DNA of 64,000 nt from Lachnospiraceae bacterium NE2001 (GTDB lineage: Bacteria; Bacillota; Clostridia; Lachnospirales; Lachnospiraceae). Positions 27,915-35,639 of the stretch are shown here, piece after piece. The notes under the pieces are model-generated. The model did not search any database and was not told the origin of the DNA. It saw nothing but the letters and a program-made list of their open reading frames with translations. The stretch covers positions 1 through 64,000 of the forward strand of contig FOEK01000005.1 of NCBI GenBank assembly GCA_900110635.1, in the 5' to 3' direction. The translations under genes and the position numbers were made by a program. Positions within the stretch are counted from its first letter, which is position 1, and every line of letters begins with the position of its first letter.

Positions 27915-30083
27915 ATGGAATATACAGATAGAGAAAATGAAATATATGAGTCCTTTCAGGAGTTAATGTCGAAGAATGATTATCGCCCCCTCAGATTTAA
28001 GGAGCTTTGCTATATGTACGAGGTGGACGATGAGGAGAAGAAGGAAGAGTTTCTTGGATTTTTAAATAAGCTGTGCGACGATGTGAAGCTTATTAAGACC
28101 AAGAATAATCGATATATGCTGCCTCCGAAGGATATGCTTACTGGTATTTATAACAGTACCCGTCGTGGTTTCGGATTTGTTACCGTTGAGGGCTTCGATG
28201 AGGATTTCTTTGTGTCAGCAAAGGACAGTGCGAATGCATTTCACGGTGATAAGGTTCTTATCTCTACAATAAAGGGTGCCAGAGGACCAAGGAAAGAGGC
28301 TCGGGTTGTAAGGGTGCTTTCGCGTAATACTACAGAGCTTATTGGCGTGTATCAGCAGTGTGATGGTTACGGCTTTGTCATTCCAAATAATAAGAAGATT
28401 GCCGATGACATATATATACCACAGCATAATGCTTCAAATGCTGTAACAGGCAGTGTTGTTATTGTTAATTTAGAGGATTTCGGAGATGAAAAGAAGTCTC
28501 CAACTGGACGTGTTTCTGAGGTTCTTGGTCATGTGGATGATCCAAGGACTGATATACTTCAGGTGGTCAGGGCTTACGGGATTCCGGTTGAGTTTCCTGA
28601 TGATGTGGAGAATCAGCTGAACCAGATACCTGACGAAGTGGCTGAAGAGGAGAAGGCTGGAAGACGTGATTTTCGTGATCTGGATACCATTACTATCGAC
28701 GGAGAAGATGCCAAGGATCTTGATGATGCCATTTCACTATCATATAAAAATGGTATCTATCACCTGGGTGTTCATATAGCAGATGTTTCTAATTACGTCC
28801 GTGAGGGTTCACCTCTTGATAAGGAGGCCCTGAAGCGCGGTACCAGCAATTATCTGGTGGACAGTGTTATCCCTATGCTTCCGCATAAGCTGTCCAACGG
28901 AATCTGTTCCCTGAATCACGACGTGGACAGGCTGACTCTTTCCTGTGTTATGGATATTGATGAGAATGGAAAGGTTGTTAATCACGAGATAGTAGAGGGT
29001 CTGATAAATGTCAATGAGCGTATGAACTATACCGATGTGGCAACCATTCTGACCGGTGAAGCTATCCATCCGGAGCTGGTGGAGGAGGATCCATCCCGTG
29101 GCTATGAGGCATTGATGAAGAGATATGATTATCTGGTCCCAATGTTCAGACTGATGCTTCAGCTGTCTGAGATCATCAGAGCTGCCAGAGAGAAGAGAGG
29201 TTCCATCGATTTCGATGTGGCTGAGACCAAGATCATCGTCAATGAAGAAGGGGTGCCGGTTGATATTCATCCTTATGACAGAAACTGTGCAACCAAGATA
29301 ATAGAAGATTTTATGCTTATGGCAAATGAGACTGTTGCCGAGGAGTATTTCTGGGCAGATATTCCATTTGAGTATAGAATTCACGAGAATCCGCTGCCTG
29401 AGAAGGTTGATATTCTCAGAGAGACTATGCGGAGCTTCAAGAAGTATTTTAAGGTTAGTCGAGACAATATACATCCTAAAGAATATCAGAAGCTTCTGGA
29501 TTCTATAAAAGGAGAGCCTTACGAGGCGCTGCTTACCAAGATGACTCTGCGTTCTATGCAGCAGGCTAGATACTCGACAGAGTGCGCTGGTCATTTTGGA
29601 CTGGCCTGCAAATATTATTGTCATTTTACTTCTCCAATAAGAAGATATCCGGATCTGCAGATTCACAGGATTATAAAGGAGAATCTTCACGGGGAGCTTA
29701 CAGGAGGTCGTGTAAGTCATTATGCCAAGCTTCTGCCTAGGGTGGCTGAGGATAACTCCATGAAGGAGCGCCGTGCTGTGGATGCAGAGCGTGATGTGGT
29801 TAAGCTGAAGCAGATTGAATATATGTCGGAGCATATTGGTGAGTTCTTTGAGGGAATTATCTCTGGATTCACCAATCAGACAATATTTGTTGAACTGCCT
29901 AATACTGTGGAGGGGGCAGTAAGGGTTGCTGATATGACCGATGATTATTATACCTATTATGAAGATAAGTTTGAAATGGTAGGAAGGACCACTGGCAAGG
30001 TGCTAAAACTGGGAGATCCTTGTCATGTTCGTCTTGTCCGCTGTGACAAGGTGGACCGTGTTATAGACTTTGAGTTTGCTTAG
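27915..30083 (+). CDS. rnr: Ribonuclease R
   Basis: A 722-residue 3'-5' exoribonuclease that degrades structured RNA and works with tmRNA in clearing non-stop mRNAs. N-terminal cold-shock/OB domains ([16 protein letters not shown]) precede the RNB domain at about residues 255-570, with the metal-binding [15 protein letters not shown] and the [12 protein letters not shown] motif. A C-terminal S1 domain ([17 protein letters not shown]) follows. ATG 27915 has GGGAAG 7 nt upstream; the ATG at 27909 is too close to that site. smpB follows within 8 bp and ssrA is further down, so the RNA quality-control genes are together. Confidence 0.95.
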   Translation: MEYTDRENEIYESFQELMSKNDYRPLRFKELCYMYEVDDEEKKEEFLGFLNKLCDDVKLIKTKNNRYMLPPKDMLTGIYNSTRRGFGFVTVEGFDEDFFVSAKDSANAFHGDKVLISTIKGARGPRKEARVVRVLSRNTTELIGVYQQCDGYGFVIPNNKKIADDIYIPQHNASNAVTGSVVIVNLEDFGDEKKSPTGRVSEVLGHVDDPRTDILQVVRAYGIPVEFPDDVENQLNQIPDEVAEEEKAGRRDFRDLDTITIDGEDAKDLDDAISLSYKNGIYHLGVHIADVSNYVREGSPLDKEALKRGTSNYLVDSVIPMLPHKLSNGICSLNHDVDRLTLSCVMDIDENGKVVNHEIVEGLINVNERMNYTDVATILTGEAIHPELVEEDPSRGYEALMKRYDYLVPMFRLMLQLSEIIRAAREKRGSIDFDVAETKIIVNEEGVPVDIHPYDRNCATKIIEDFMLMANETVAEEYFWADIPFEYRIHENPLPEKVDILRETMRSFKKYFKVSRDNIHPKEYQKLLDSIKGEPYEALLTKMTLRSMQQARYSTECAGHFGLACKYYCHFTSPIRRYPDLQIHRIIKENLHGELTGGRVSHYAKLLPRVAEDNSMKERRAVDAERDVVKLKQIEYMSEHIGEFFEGIISGFTNQTIFVELPNTVEGAVRVADMTDDYYTYYEDKFEMVGRTTGKVLKLGDPCHVRLVRCDKVDRVIDFEFA

Positions 30084-30091
30084 GAGGAGAG

Positions 30092-30562
30092 ATGGCTAAA
30101 GAAAAAGGCACAAGACTTATTGCAAATAATAAAAAAGCATATCATGACTATTTTATAGATGAGACTTATGAGGCGGGGATAGAGCTTGCTGGTACTGAGG
30201 TGAAGTCCCTGAGACAGGGTAATTGCAGTATTAAAGAGTCCTATGTCTCTATTGATAATGGTCAGGTTTATATCAATAAGATGCACGTTAATCCTTATGA
30301 GAAGGGAAATATATTTAATAAGGATCCTCTTCGCAAGAGGAAGCTGCTTCTCCATAAGTATGAAATAAATAAGCTTCTGGGACGCACCAAGGATAAGGGT
30401 GTTACCATAGTTCCTCTGAAGGTATATTTTAGTGGAAGTCTCGTAAAGGTTGAAATAGGTCTTGCCCGAGGCAAGAAGCTGTATGACAAGAGACAGGATC
30501 TTGCTAAGAAGGATCAGGAGAGAGAGGCAAGAAGAGATTTCAAGGTAAGCCTGAAGGATTAG
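30092..30562 (+). CDS. smpB: SsrA-binding protein SmpB
   Basis: Binds tmRNA and mimics the anticodon arm during trans-translation of stalled ribosomes. The 156-residue protein has the family signatures [55 protein letters not shown] and the C-terminal basic tail [20 protein letters not shown] lies about 8 nt upstream, at the end of rnr. The order rnr-smpB-(membrane protein)-ssrA is consistent. Confidence 0.97.
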   Translation: MAKEKGTRLIANNKKAYHDYFIDETYEAGIELAGTEVKSLRQGNCSIKESYVSIDNGQVYINKMHVNPYEKGNIFNKDPLRKRKLLLHKYEINKLLGRTKDKGVTIVPLKVYFSGSLVKVEIGLARGKKLYDKRQDLAKKDQEREARRDFKVSLKD

Positions 30563-30603
30563 AAGTTTAGATGTCATTTGACCAGTGTACAAGAAAAATA
30601 CTC

Positions 30604-30632
30604 TTGTTTTCTTGACCTATTTGGTATATTAT
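30604..30632 (+). promoter_or_regulatory. Sigma-A promoter between smpB and downstream small gene
   Basis: TTGTTT at 30604-30609, 17-nt spacer, TATTAT at 30627-30632. It would drive the small membrane protein gene and possibly ssrA. Confidence 0.6.
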
Positions 30633-30694
30633 AAGGCGTGGTCTTTTGGAAAGACATAACAAAACTTGCAGCTACTTGAGAGGTAAGAAAGAAA

Positions 30695-31033
30695 ATGAGT
30701 CAGGAAAAAGTTGATAAGTATAAAGAGGAAAAAAAGAACCGTAAAAAGGTTATGAAGATTAACAAGGTTAAGAAGGCGCTAGTCGTACTTGTTGTCTCCC
30801 TTGGTATCGGTGCACTTATAGGTATTCCTCTTGGTAAGGGTATATATAAGTATCAGAAGAAGCAGGCTGAGAAGCATAGAACTATATCTTCTTCAGAATA
30901 TTCAGACTGGTTTGATGCTAAATGGAATCAGGATTATTACGATATCGGAGCTAACCAGGAGCTTCAGGATCTGCTTGATCAGTTTAATAGCGCAACTGCA
31001 ACTGATTCTTCATCTGCTACAGATGCAGAGTAA
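30695..31033 (+). CDS. Small single-pass membrane protein of unknown function
   Basis: A 112-residue protein. It has a strongly basic N-terminus (about 27 residues, many Lys), a membrane helix at about 28-47 (ALVVLVVSLGIGALIGIPLG), then an outward polar region rich in Lys, Asp, Gln and Ser/Thr. GAGAGG lies upstream of ATG 30695, though with a long spacing. Wedged between smpB and ssrA, it may be co-transcribed with ssrA. I do not recognise the family. Confidence 0.7.
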   Translation: MSQEKVDKYKEEKKNRKKVMKINKVKKALVVLVVSLGIGALIGIPLGKGIYKYQKKQAEKHRTISSSEYSDWFDAKWNQDYYDIGANQELQDLLDQFNSATATDSSSATDAE

Positions 31034-31060
31034 ATACATAAGCTAACTTTTGTTAAACCA

Positions 31061-31404
31061 GGGGTAGTACTGGTTTCGACGGGGGTTTAGAAATTATGGC
31101 AGCCATCCGAGGTGGGTGACCTCGTAAAAACATCTATTTAAAATAAACGCTGATAATAAGTTAGCACTCGCTGCCTAGTTGGCAGCTATCAGCCTCGCGT
31201 CGTCCGTTGCGTGAGTGTCTGGTATCGAACAGACGGAGCACTTCCTTGTCGAAGCTTGTAGACACGGGAAGATTCACAAGCTACTGAAGCCGTAAGTCTG
31301 TAAGTGGACGTATGGCGGAGGGAATGTCAAAACACTTACTGTGATGGGAGATACTGTAATGGAAGAGCTTTCGGACGCGGGTTCGATTCCCGCCTGCTCC
31401 AACA
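31061..31404 (+). ncRNA. ssrA: Transfer-messenger RNA (tmRNA)
   Basis: Rescues stalled ribosomes with SmpB. The 5' acceptor GGGGTAG pairs with CTGCTCC near 31394-31400, and the T-arm GCGGGTTCGATTCCCGC is intact. The conserved 5' TGGTTTCGACGGGGG is present. The tag frame at 31149-31178 reads GCT GAT AAT AAG TTA GCA CTC GCT GCC TAG, i.e. ADNKLALAA, which ends in the usual protease-recognised LAA. The 3' end is CTCCAACA, so CCA is not fully encoded. It is a one-piece tmRNA followed by a terminator. Confidence 0.97.
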
Positions 31405-31431
31405 AAAAACCGCTTCTAGCGGTTTTTTTTT
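31404..31431 (+). terminator. Intrinsic terminator of ssrA
   Basis: AAAAAACCGC pairs with GCGGTTTTTT across TTCTA, with extra Ts. Confidence 0.95.
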
Positions 31432-31434
31432 GTT

Positions 31435-31616
31435 GGGGCAGGCGAGGAATCGAACGTGAGGACCTCGATTCGAAGAATCGAGAGAATGACCCGGTGGGTC
31501 ATTCGAGTCCGAACAAGGCCTGAAAGGCGGCTGAGCCGCCGGTGGGATTCCCGCCTGCTCCATAAAAATGACACCCGTAAGGGTGTTATTTTTATGGAGT
31601 GGGCGAGGAATCGAAT
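31435..31616. repeat. Palindrome stack containing duplicated ssrA 3'-end sequence
   Basis: GATTCCCGCCTGCTCCA at 31385-31401 (ssrA 3' end) recurs exactly at 31546-31562, and near-inverted copies lie at 31435-31455 and 31594-31616. Between them are hairpins CTCGATT/AATCGAG (31464-31482), GAATGACCC/GGGTCATTC (31484-31504) and GGCGGC/GCCGCC (31526-31540), all enclosed by a closing stem 31435-31450 with 31546-31561. A terminator-like ACACCC-GTAA-GGGTGT hairpin follows at about 31562-31594. This looks like an attachment-site scar or a mobile palindromic element; a structured RNA is also possible. No protein is encoded. Confidence 0.75.
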
Positions 31617-31630
31617 ATTTTTATGTTTTG

Positions 31631-31639
31631 TGTTATAAT
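31631..31639 (+). promoter_or_regulatory. Extended -10 promoter immediately before yprB-like gene
   Basis: TGTTATAAT (TG-N-TATAAT) at 31631-31639. The predicted transcription start, about 7 nt later, coincides with the A of the ATG at 31646, so the mRNA may be leaderless. Confidence 0.55.
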
Positions 31640-31645
31640 GCTGCT

Positions 31646-32680
31646 ATGGAAAAAATAGTTGAAAATGTTTCGAGTGAAAAAATAAAAGATTTCGACCTGA
31701 TCCCCAGGTTTTTCGAGGGTAAACGCGTCTGTATGTTTGATATCGAGACCACAGGTCTGTCCCCCGAGTATTCATTTACTTATATCATAGGAGTGAATCT
31801 ATTCGTGGATGGCCAGTGGCAGATAATCCAGCTCTTTAATGATGACGGAAAGTCTGAGCCGGAGATGATAGAAACCTTTGGTAAAATGATACAGGGATAT
31901 GACGTACTCGTTGAGTTTAATGGCGACCGTTTTGATATTCCGTATATTCAGAAGCGAATACATATGATAAAGCGGAAACTTGGAATCTCTATAAAGGATC
32001 CCTTTGCTGATATTATCTCATTTGATCTGATGAAATGTATCAAACCGTATAAATATGCGCTGGGGCTTCCAAATATAAAGCAGAAGACTATAGAGAAATA
32101 CCTTGGTATAGACCGTGTTGATATGTATAACGGTGGTCAGCTGATAGATGTTTATCTTGAATATCTTTCTATGAAGAGTGAAAGAAACAAGGAACTGGTG
32201 CTCAGGCATAATCGTGATGATATGGAAGGTATGCTCTATCTTGGAGCAGTTCTGGGTATAGATGCCATTTCAAAGGGATTCCTTGGGGATATTCGATATA
32301 ACGTGAGTAATAACGAGGACAGTCTGGTGCTGGATGTAAATGCAATGCTGGATTATTGCCTCATCAAGCCAATCTTTACCAGTGTTGAGGGCAGCAGTAT
32401 TGAGGCGGAAGGAAACAGGCTGAGACTGAAGCTTCCTATATATGTGGGTTCTCTAAAGTACTATTACGGAACGAAGGAGTCGGATGGCTTTGAGGTGAAA
32501 GATGGCTATTTTGTGCCGTCCTTCGTTGATTATAAAGGTAAATGTTCTGTTTATCGGGAAATGGCCAGGGCAAAATCTGGTTTTATAATGCTGGATGATT
32601 CATTTCTTGGTAATGAACAGTTAATTTATGACTACATTTCTCATGCGATTTGTGCTATAATGCATAGTACATTAAGGTGA
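31646..32680 (+). CDS. YprB-like RNase H-fold 3'-5' exonuclease
   Basis: A 344-residue protein with a DEDD-type exonuclease domain at about residues 25-200. The visible acidic motifs are CMFDIETTGLSP, VEFNGDRFDIPY and, towards the end of the domain, HNRDDMEGM. This matches the ribonuclease H-like YprB family of Bacillota, whose substrate is not established. The C-terminal ~140 residues are a family-specific extension. ATG 31646 has no ribosome binding site upstream and lies 7 nt after an extended -10. The gene follows the palindrome stack. Confidence 0.82.
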   Translation: MEKIVENVSSEKIKDFDLIPRFFEGKRVCMFDIETTGLSPEYSFTYIIGVNLFVDGQWQIIQLFNDDGKSEPEMIETFGKMIQGYDVLVEFNGDRFDIPYIQKRIHMIKRKLGISIKDPFADIISFDLMKCIKPYKYALGLPNIKQKTIEKYLGIDRVDMYNGGQLIDVYLEYLSMKSERNKELVLRHNRDDMEGMLYLGAVLGIDAISKGFLGDIRYNVSNNEDSLVLDVNAMLDYCLIKPIFTSVEGSSIEAEGNRLRLKLPIYVGSLKYYYGTKESDGFEVKDGYFVPSFVDYKGKCSVYREMARAKSGFIMLDDSFLGNEQLIYDYISHAICAIMHSTLR

Positions 32681-32755
32681 TATTTGCTAAGATTTTATTG
32701 TTTATATTACTCTTGATGATGGAAAAAATGTGGTATAAAACCTAGAAATTAAGTG

Positions 32756-32783
32756 TTGAAAGTAACATAAAATATGTTATAAT
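32756..32783 (+). promoter_or_regulatory. Sigma-A promoter of divIVA-like gene
   Basis: TTGAAA at 32756-32761, 16-nt spacer, TATAAT at 32778-32783, with TG one base before the -10. Confidence 0.78.
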
Positions 32784-32839
32784 CAATATGTGCGTTTAGT
32801 GCGGACTAGGTATATTATTTTTTGGAGGGTGATACAACT

Positions 32840-33403
32840 ATGATGCAACCTATGGACATTAAGACACAGAACTTCGGAAAGGGCCTTTTTGGATACAAAA
32901 AGACTGACGTTGATCAGTACGTCGATACTGTATATAGAGCTTATGATGAGCTTTTTACAGAGAATAAGAAGTTAAGGGATGAGAATGATAGATTAAAGAA
33001 AGCTATCGAAGAGAGTAATGTAAAGATCTTCGAGCTTGAGAACCAGTTGAATGGAAAAGATTCAGGAAGCTCTGATAAGAAAGAAGAAAAGAAAGCTGAA
33101 GCAAAGAAAGACGATGACATCAAGGTAGAAGAGGCAAAGCCAGAAGTAAAGGATGATCCATTTGAAGATCCATTTACAGATACATCAAGTAGTTCTGGCA
33201 AGATAAAGATGGCTAGCAGCGAGAAGAAAGAAGAGAAGAAGGATGATTCCGCTACATCTAAGTTCTTCCAGCAGTCAAATGATGATGTCTTCGGTGATGG
33301 CGACGATGTATTCGTTGGTGAGATTGAAGAGGCTAGAAAGCCAAACAAGGTTATGATCGGCGACGGCGAGGACGAAGGTTCAGACGATTTCGAGTTCCTG
33401 TAA
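32840..33403 (+). CDS. DivIVA-domain protein
   Basis: A 187-residue cytoplasmic protein. The N-terminal DivIVA/GpsB-type motif (IKTQNFGKGLFGYKKTDVDQYVDTVY) is followed by a coiled coil at about residues 40-75. A long, acidic, disordered Lys/Glu/Asp-rich tail completes it. DivIVA proteins bind curved membrane and recruit division or polar-growth factors. I start at ATG 32840, with GGAGGG at 32824-32829. Its own promoter lies upstream and a terminator downstream. The tail is longer and more charged than in classical DivIVA. Confidence 0.83.
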   Translation: MMQPMDIKTQNFGKGLFGYKKTDVDQYVDTVYRAYDELFTENKKLRDENDRLKKAIEESNVKIFELENQLNGKDSGSSDKKEEKKAEAKKDDDIKVEEAKPEVKDDPFEDPFTDTSSSSGKIKMASSEKKEEKKDDSATSKFFQQSNDDVFGDGDDVFVGEIEEARKPNKVMIGDGEDEGSDDFEFL

Positions 33404-33426
33404 ACCGATATATTATTTTGAGAAGT

Positions 33427-33478
33427 GTGAGTGCTGCAAGGGTGCTGAAAGGTACGTTGTAGCACTCTTTGTTTTGTA
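33427..33478 (+). terminator. Intrinsic terminator after divIVA-like gene
   Basis: GAGTGCT pairs with AGCACTC around a long internal region that may fold further, followed by TTTGTTTTG. Confidence 0.7.
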
Positions 33479-33537
33479 GAATATTTTATTAGCAATCGAG
33501 AAACGTCCCCATTTGTCGGGGGGGGTGAGGATAATAT

Positions 33538-34134
33538 ATGATAGCATATGTGGTAGGAAAACTTGAGGAGATTAACTCTGGCAGCATAGTTGTTGAGACT
33601 GGCGGCGTGGGCTATGAAATCCTTACATATAGTGATGTTATAAAGCGTCTCCCGCCTCTTCATAGTGACGTGAAGATTATTACATATATGGAGGTCAAGG
33701 AGGATGATATACGTCTCTTTGGCTTTTTGACGGGATATGAGAAGTCACTTTTTAAACAGCTTATTTCCGTAAATGGAGTGGGCCCTAAAGGTGCGCTTTC
33801 TATTCTGGATGAGCTTGGTCCTGATAATCTCTGTGCATCTATTATGGCAAATGATTATAAGGCAATAAGCAAGTCAAATGGAATTGGCCCCAAGACTGCT
33901 CAGAAGATCATACTCGAACTTCGTGACAAGATCAGCCTGGAGGGTACGATCTTTGAAAGCGTTTCGGCCGACACAGATAATGATTCGTCAAGTGCCGCTG
34001 TATCTGATGCGGCTCAGGCTCTTTGTGCTCTTGGCTATTCCAATACAGCTGCGCTTAAAGCAATCAGGAAGGTAGAAGGCGCTGAAAACATGTCAACTGA
34101 AGAGCTGATAGTAGCAGCCCTGAAATATATATAG
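33538..34134 (+). CDS. ruvA: Holliday junction branch migration protein RuvA
   Basis: A 198-residue DNA-binding subunit that holds Holliday junctions for RuvB. The N-terminal OB fold (MIAYVVGKLEEINSGSIVVE..GVGYEI) precedes two helix-hairpin-helix motifs (SVNGVGPKGALSIL and SKSNGIGPKTAQKIILELRDK). A C-terminal domain III contacts RuvB. A G-rich ribosome binding region precedes ATG 33538. ruvB follows after 22 bp. The RuvC-type resolvase is not in the window. Confidence 0.97.
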   Translation: MIAYVVGKLEEINSGSIVVETGGVGYEILTYSDVIKRLPPLHSDVKIITYMEVKEDDIRLFGFLTGYEKSLFKQLISVNGVGPKGALSILDELGPDNLCASIMANDYKAISKSNGIGPKTAQKIILELRDKISLEGTIFESVSADTDNDSSSAAVSDAAQALCALGYSNTAALKAIRKVEGAENMSTEELIVAALKYI

Positions 34135-34156
34135 TTTCTTTTAAGTGAAGAGTGAA

Positions 34157-35158
34157 ATGAAAGATAGAATAATAACAACTGAGGTTAGAGCGGAGGAAGA
34201 TACTCTGGAGAAGAGTCTTCGTCCTCGTTCTCTAAATGAATATATAGGACAGGATAAGGTTAAGAAGAATCTGCAGGTTTTTATTGAGGCTGCAAAGAAG
34301 CGTAAGGAGCCTCTGGATCATGTGCTTCTCTATGGCCCTCCAGGACTTGGTAAGACAACCCTTGCTACCATTGTTGCTGAAGAGATGGGGGTAAACATAA
34401 AGATCACCTCTGGTCCGGCTATAGAAAAACCAGGTGAACTTGCTGCTATTCTTAGTCAGCTGTCGCCAAACGATGTGCTCTTTATCGATGAGGTGCATCG
34501 ACTTAGCAAGCAGGTGGAAGAGGTTCTTTATCCTGCGATGGAGGACTTCGTTATTGATATAATAATAGGTAAAGGCGAACAGTCCAAATCTATAAGACTG
34601 GATCTGCCAAAGTTTACCCTGATAGGTGCCACAACAAGAGCTGGTATGCTTTCAGCACCACTTCGTGACAGATTTGGAGTTGTTAACAGACTTGATCTGT
34701 ATTCAGTTGTGGATCTAATGAGTATAGTTATCCGATCGGCAAAGGTTTTAGGCATAGAAGTTGATGATGAAGGTGCTCTTGAGATAGCAAAGAGATCACG
34801 AGGTACACCTCGTCTGGCTAACAGGCTTCTTAAGCGTGTCAGGGATTTTGCAGAGGTTGAACATCAGGGCAAAATTGATTATAATGTGGCTAAAAGTGCT
34901 CTGGATAAGCTGGATGTGGACAGCTTTGGTCTTGATGATACAGACAGAAATATACTGCTGACAATTATCAAGAATTTTGGTGGCGGCCCTGTTGGACTTG
35001 ATGTTCTTGCTGCTGCAATAGGTGAGGATTCAGGAACCATTGAGGATGTATATGAGCCATATCTTATAAAGAATGGACTTATCAATCGTACACCTAGAGG
35101 ACGTGTTGTTACAGAAAAGGCTTACAAGCATTTGAAGCTGGATTATCTATTATCCTAG
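34157..35158 (+). CDS. ruvB: Holliday junction branch migration helicase RuvB
   Basis: A 333-residue AAA+ motor of the RuvAB complex. Walker A is [10 protein letters not shown] (G60-T67), Walker [10 protein letters not shown], sensor 1 IGATTRAG, the arginine-finger region APLRDRFG, and the C-terminal winged helix includes [12 protein letters not shown] and TPRGRVVT. I chose ATG 34157 ([10 protein letters not shown]); a GTG at 34145 would add four residues, and neither has a strong ribosome binding site, so coupling to ruvA is likely. Confidence 0.97.
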   Translation: MKDRIITTEVRAEEDTLEKSLRPRSLNEYIGQDKVKKNLQVFIEAAKKRKEPLDHVLLYGPPGLGKTTLATIVAEEMGVNIKITSGPAIEKPGELAAILSQLSPNDVLFIDEVHRLSKQVEEVLYPAMEDFVIDIIIGKGEQSKSIRLDLPKFTLIGATTRAGMLSAPLRDRFGVVNRLDLYSVVDLMSIVIRSAKVLGIEVDDEGALEIAKRSRGTPRLANRLLKRVRDFAEVEHQGKIDYNVAKSALDKLDVDSFGLDDTDRNILLTIIKNFGGGPVGLDVLAAAIGEDSGTIEDVYEPYLIKNGLINRTPRGRVVTEKAYKHLKLDYLLS

Positions 35159-35216
35159 ATGACCAGGACGATTACGTAGATTTATAACAAACATATTTAT
35201 GATAAAGAGGTGTGAG

Positions 35217-35621
35217 ATGGGACAGAAGAAGACAGACATTCCAGTTGTTATCAATAATAAGGTATATACACTTAGCGGCTTTGAGGGTGAAGAATATCTT
35301 CAGAATATTGCTACCTATATTAATGGTAAGATAGCAGAGTGTAAAACCTCCGAGGAATACAGGAGAATGAATATTGAGTACCAGGGAGTTCTCCTCGCAC
35401 TGAATATAGCTGATGACTATTTCAAGGCAAAGGCAAAGGCAGATGAGGCTGCCGGCGATAATAGTGATAAGGAACAGCAGCTTTACGAACTGAGGCACGA
35501 GGTTATTGAGTCTCAGATTAAGCACGAGGCTGCGCTTAAGCTTGTTGAGGAGTACAAGGAGCAGGTGAATGTACTCCAGAAGAAGCTTGTTCAGCTTGAG
35601 GCTGAAAGAGAAAAGAAATAA
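35217..35621 (+). CDS. zapA: Cell division protein ZapA
   Basis: A 134-residue FtsZ-associated protein. The N-terminal ZapA head (VVINNKVYTLSGFEGEEYLQNIATYIN) is followed by a long C-terminal coiled coil (about residues 60-134). It crosslinks FtsZ filaments at the division site. AAGAGG lies 6 nt before ATG 35217. It is followed 18 bp later by a U32 peptidase gene, a common pairing in Bacillota. Confidence 0.88.
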   Translation: MGQKKTDIPVVINNKVYTLSGFEGEEYLQNIATYINGKIAECKTSEEYRRMNIEYQGVLLALNIADDYFKAKAKADEAAGDNSDKEQQLYELRHEVIESQIKHEAALKLVEEYKEQVNVLQKKLVQLEAEREKK

Positions 35622-35639
35622 TAGAAAGACGATTGTAAT

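Noticed and set aside
31336-31563. Minus-strand open frame across ssrA (ends ESNPRPKALPLQYLPSQ)
   Set aside because: It is antisense to the tmRNA and to the palindrome stack; such frames are common artefacts across tRNA-like genes.
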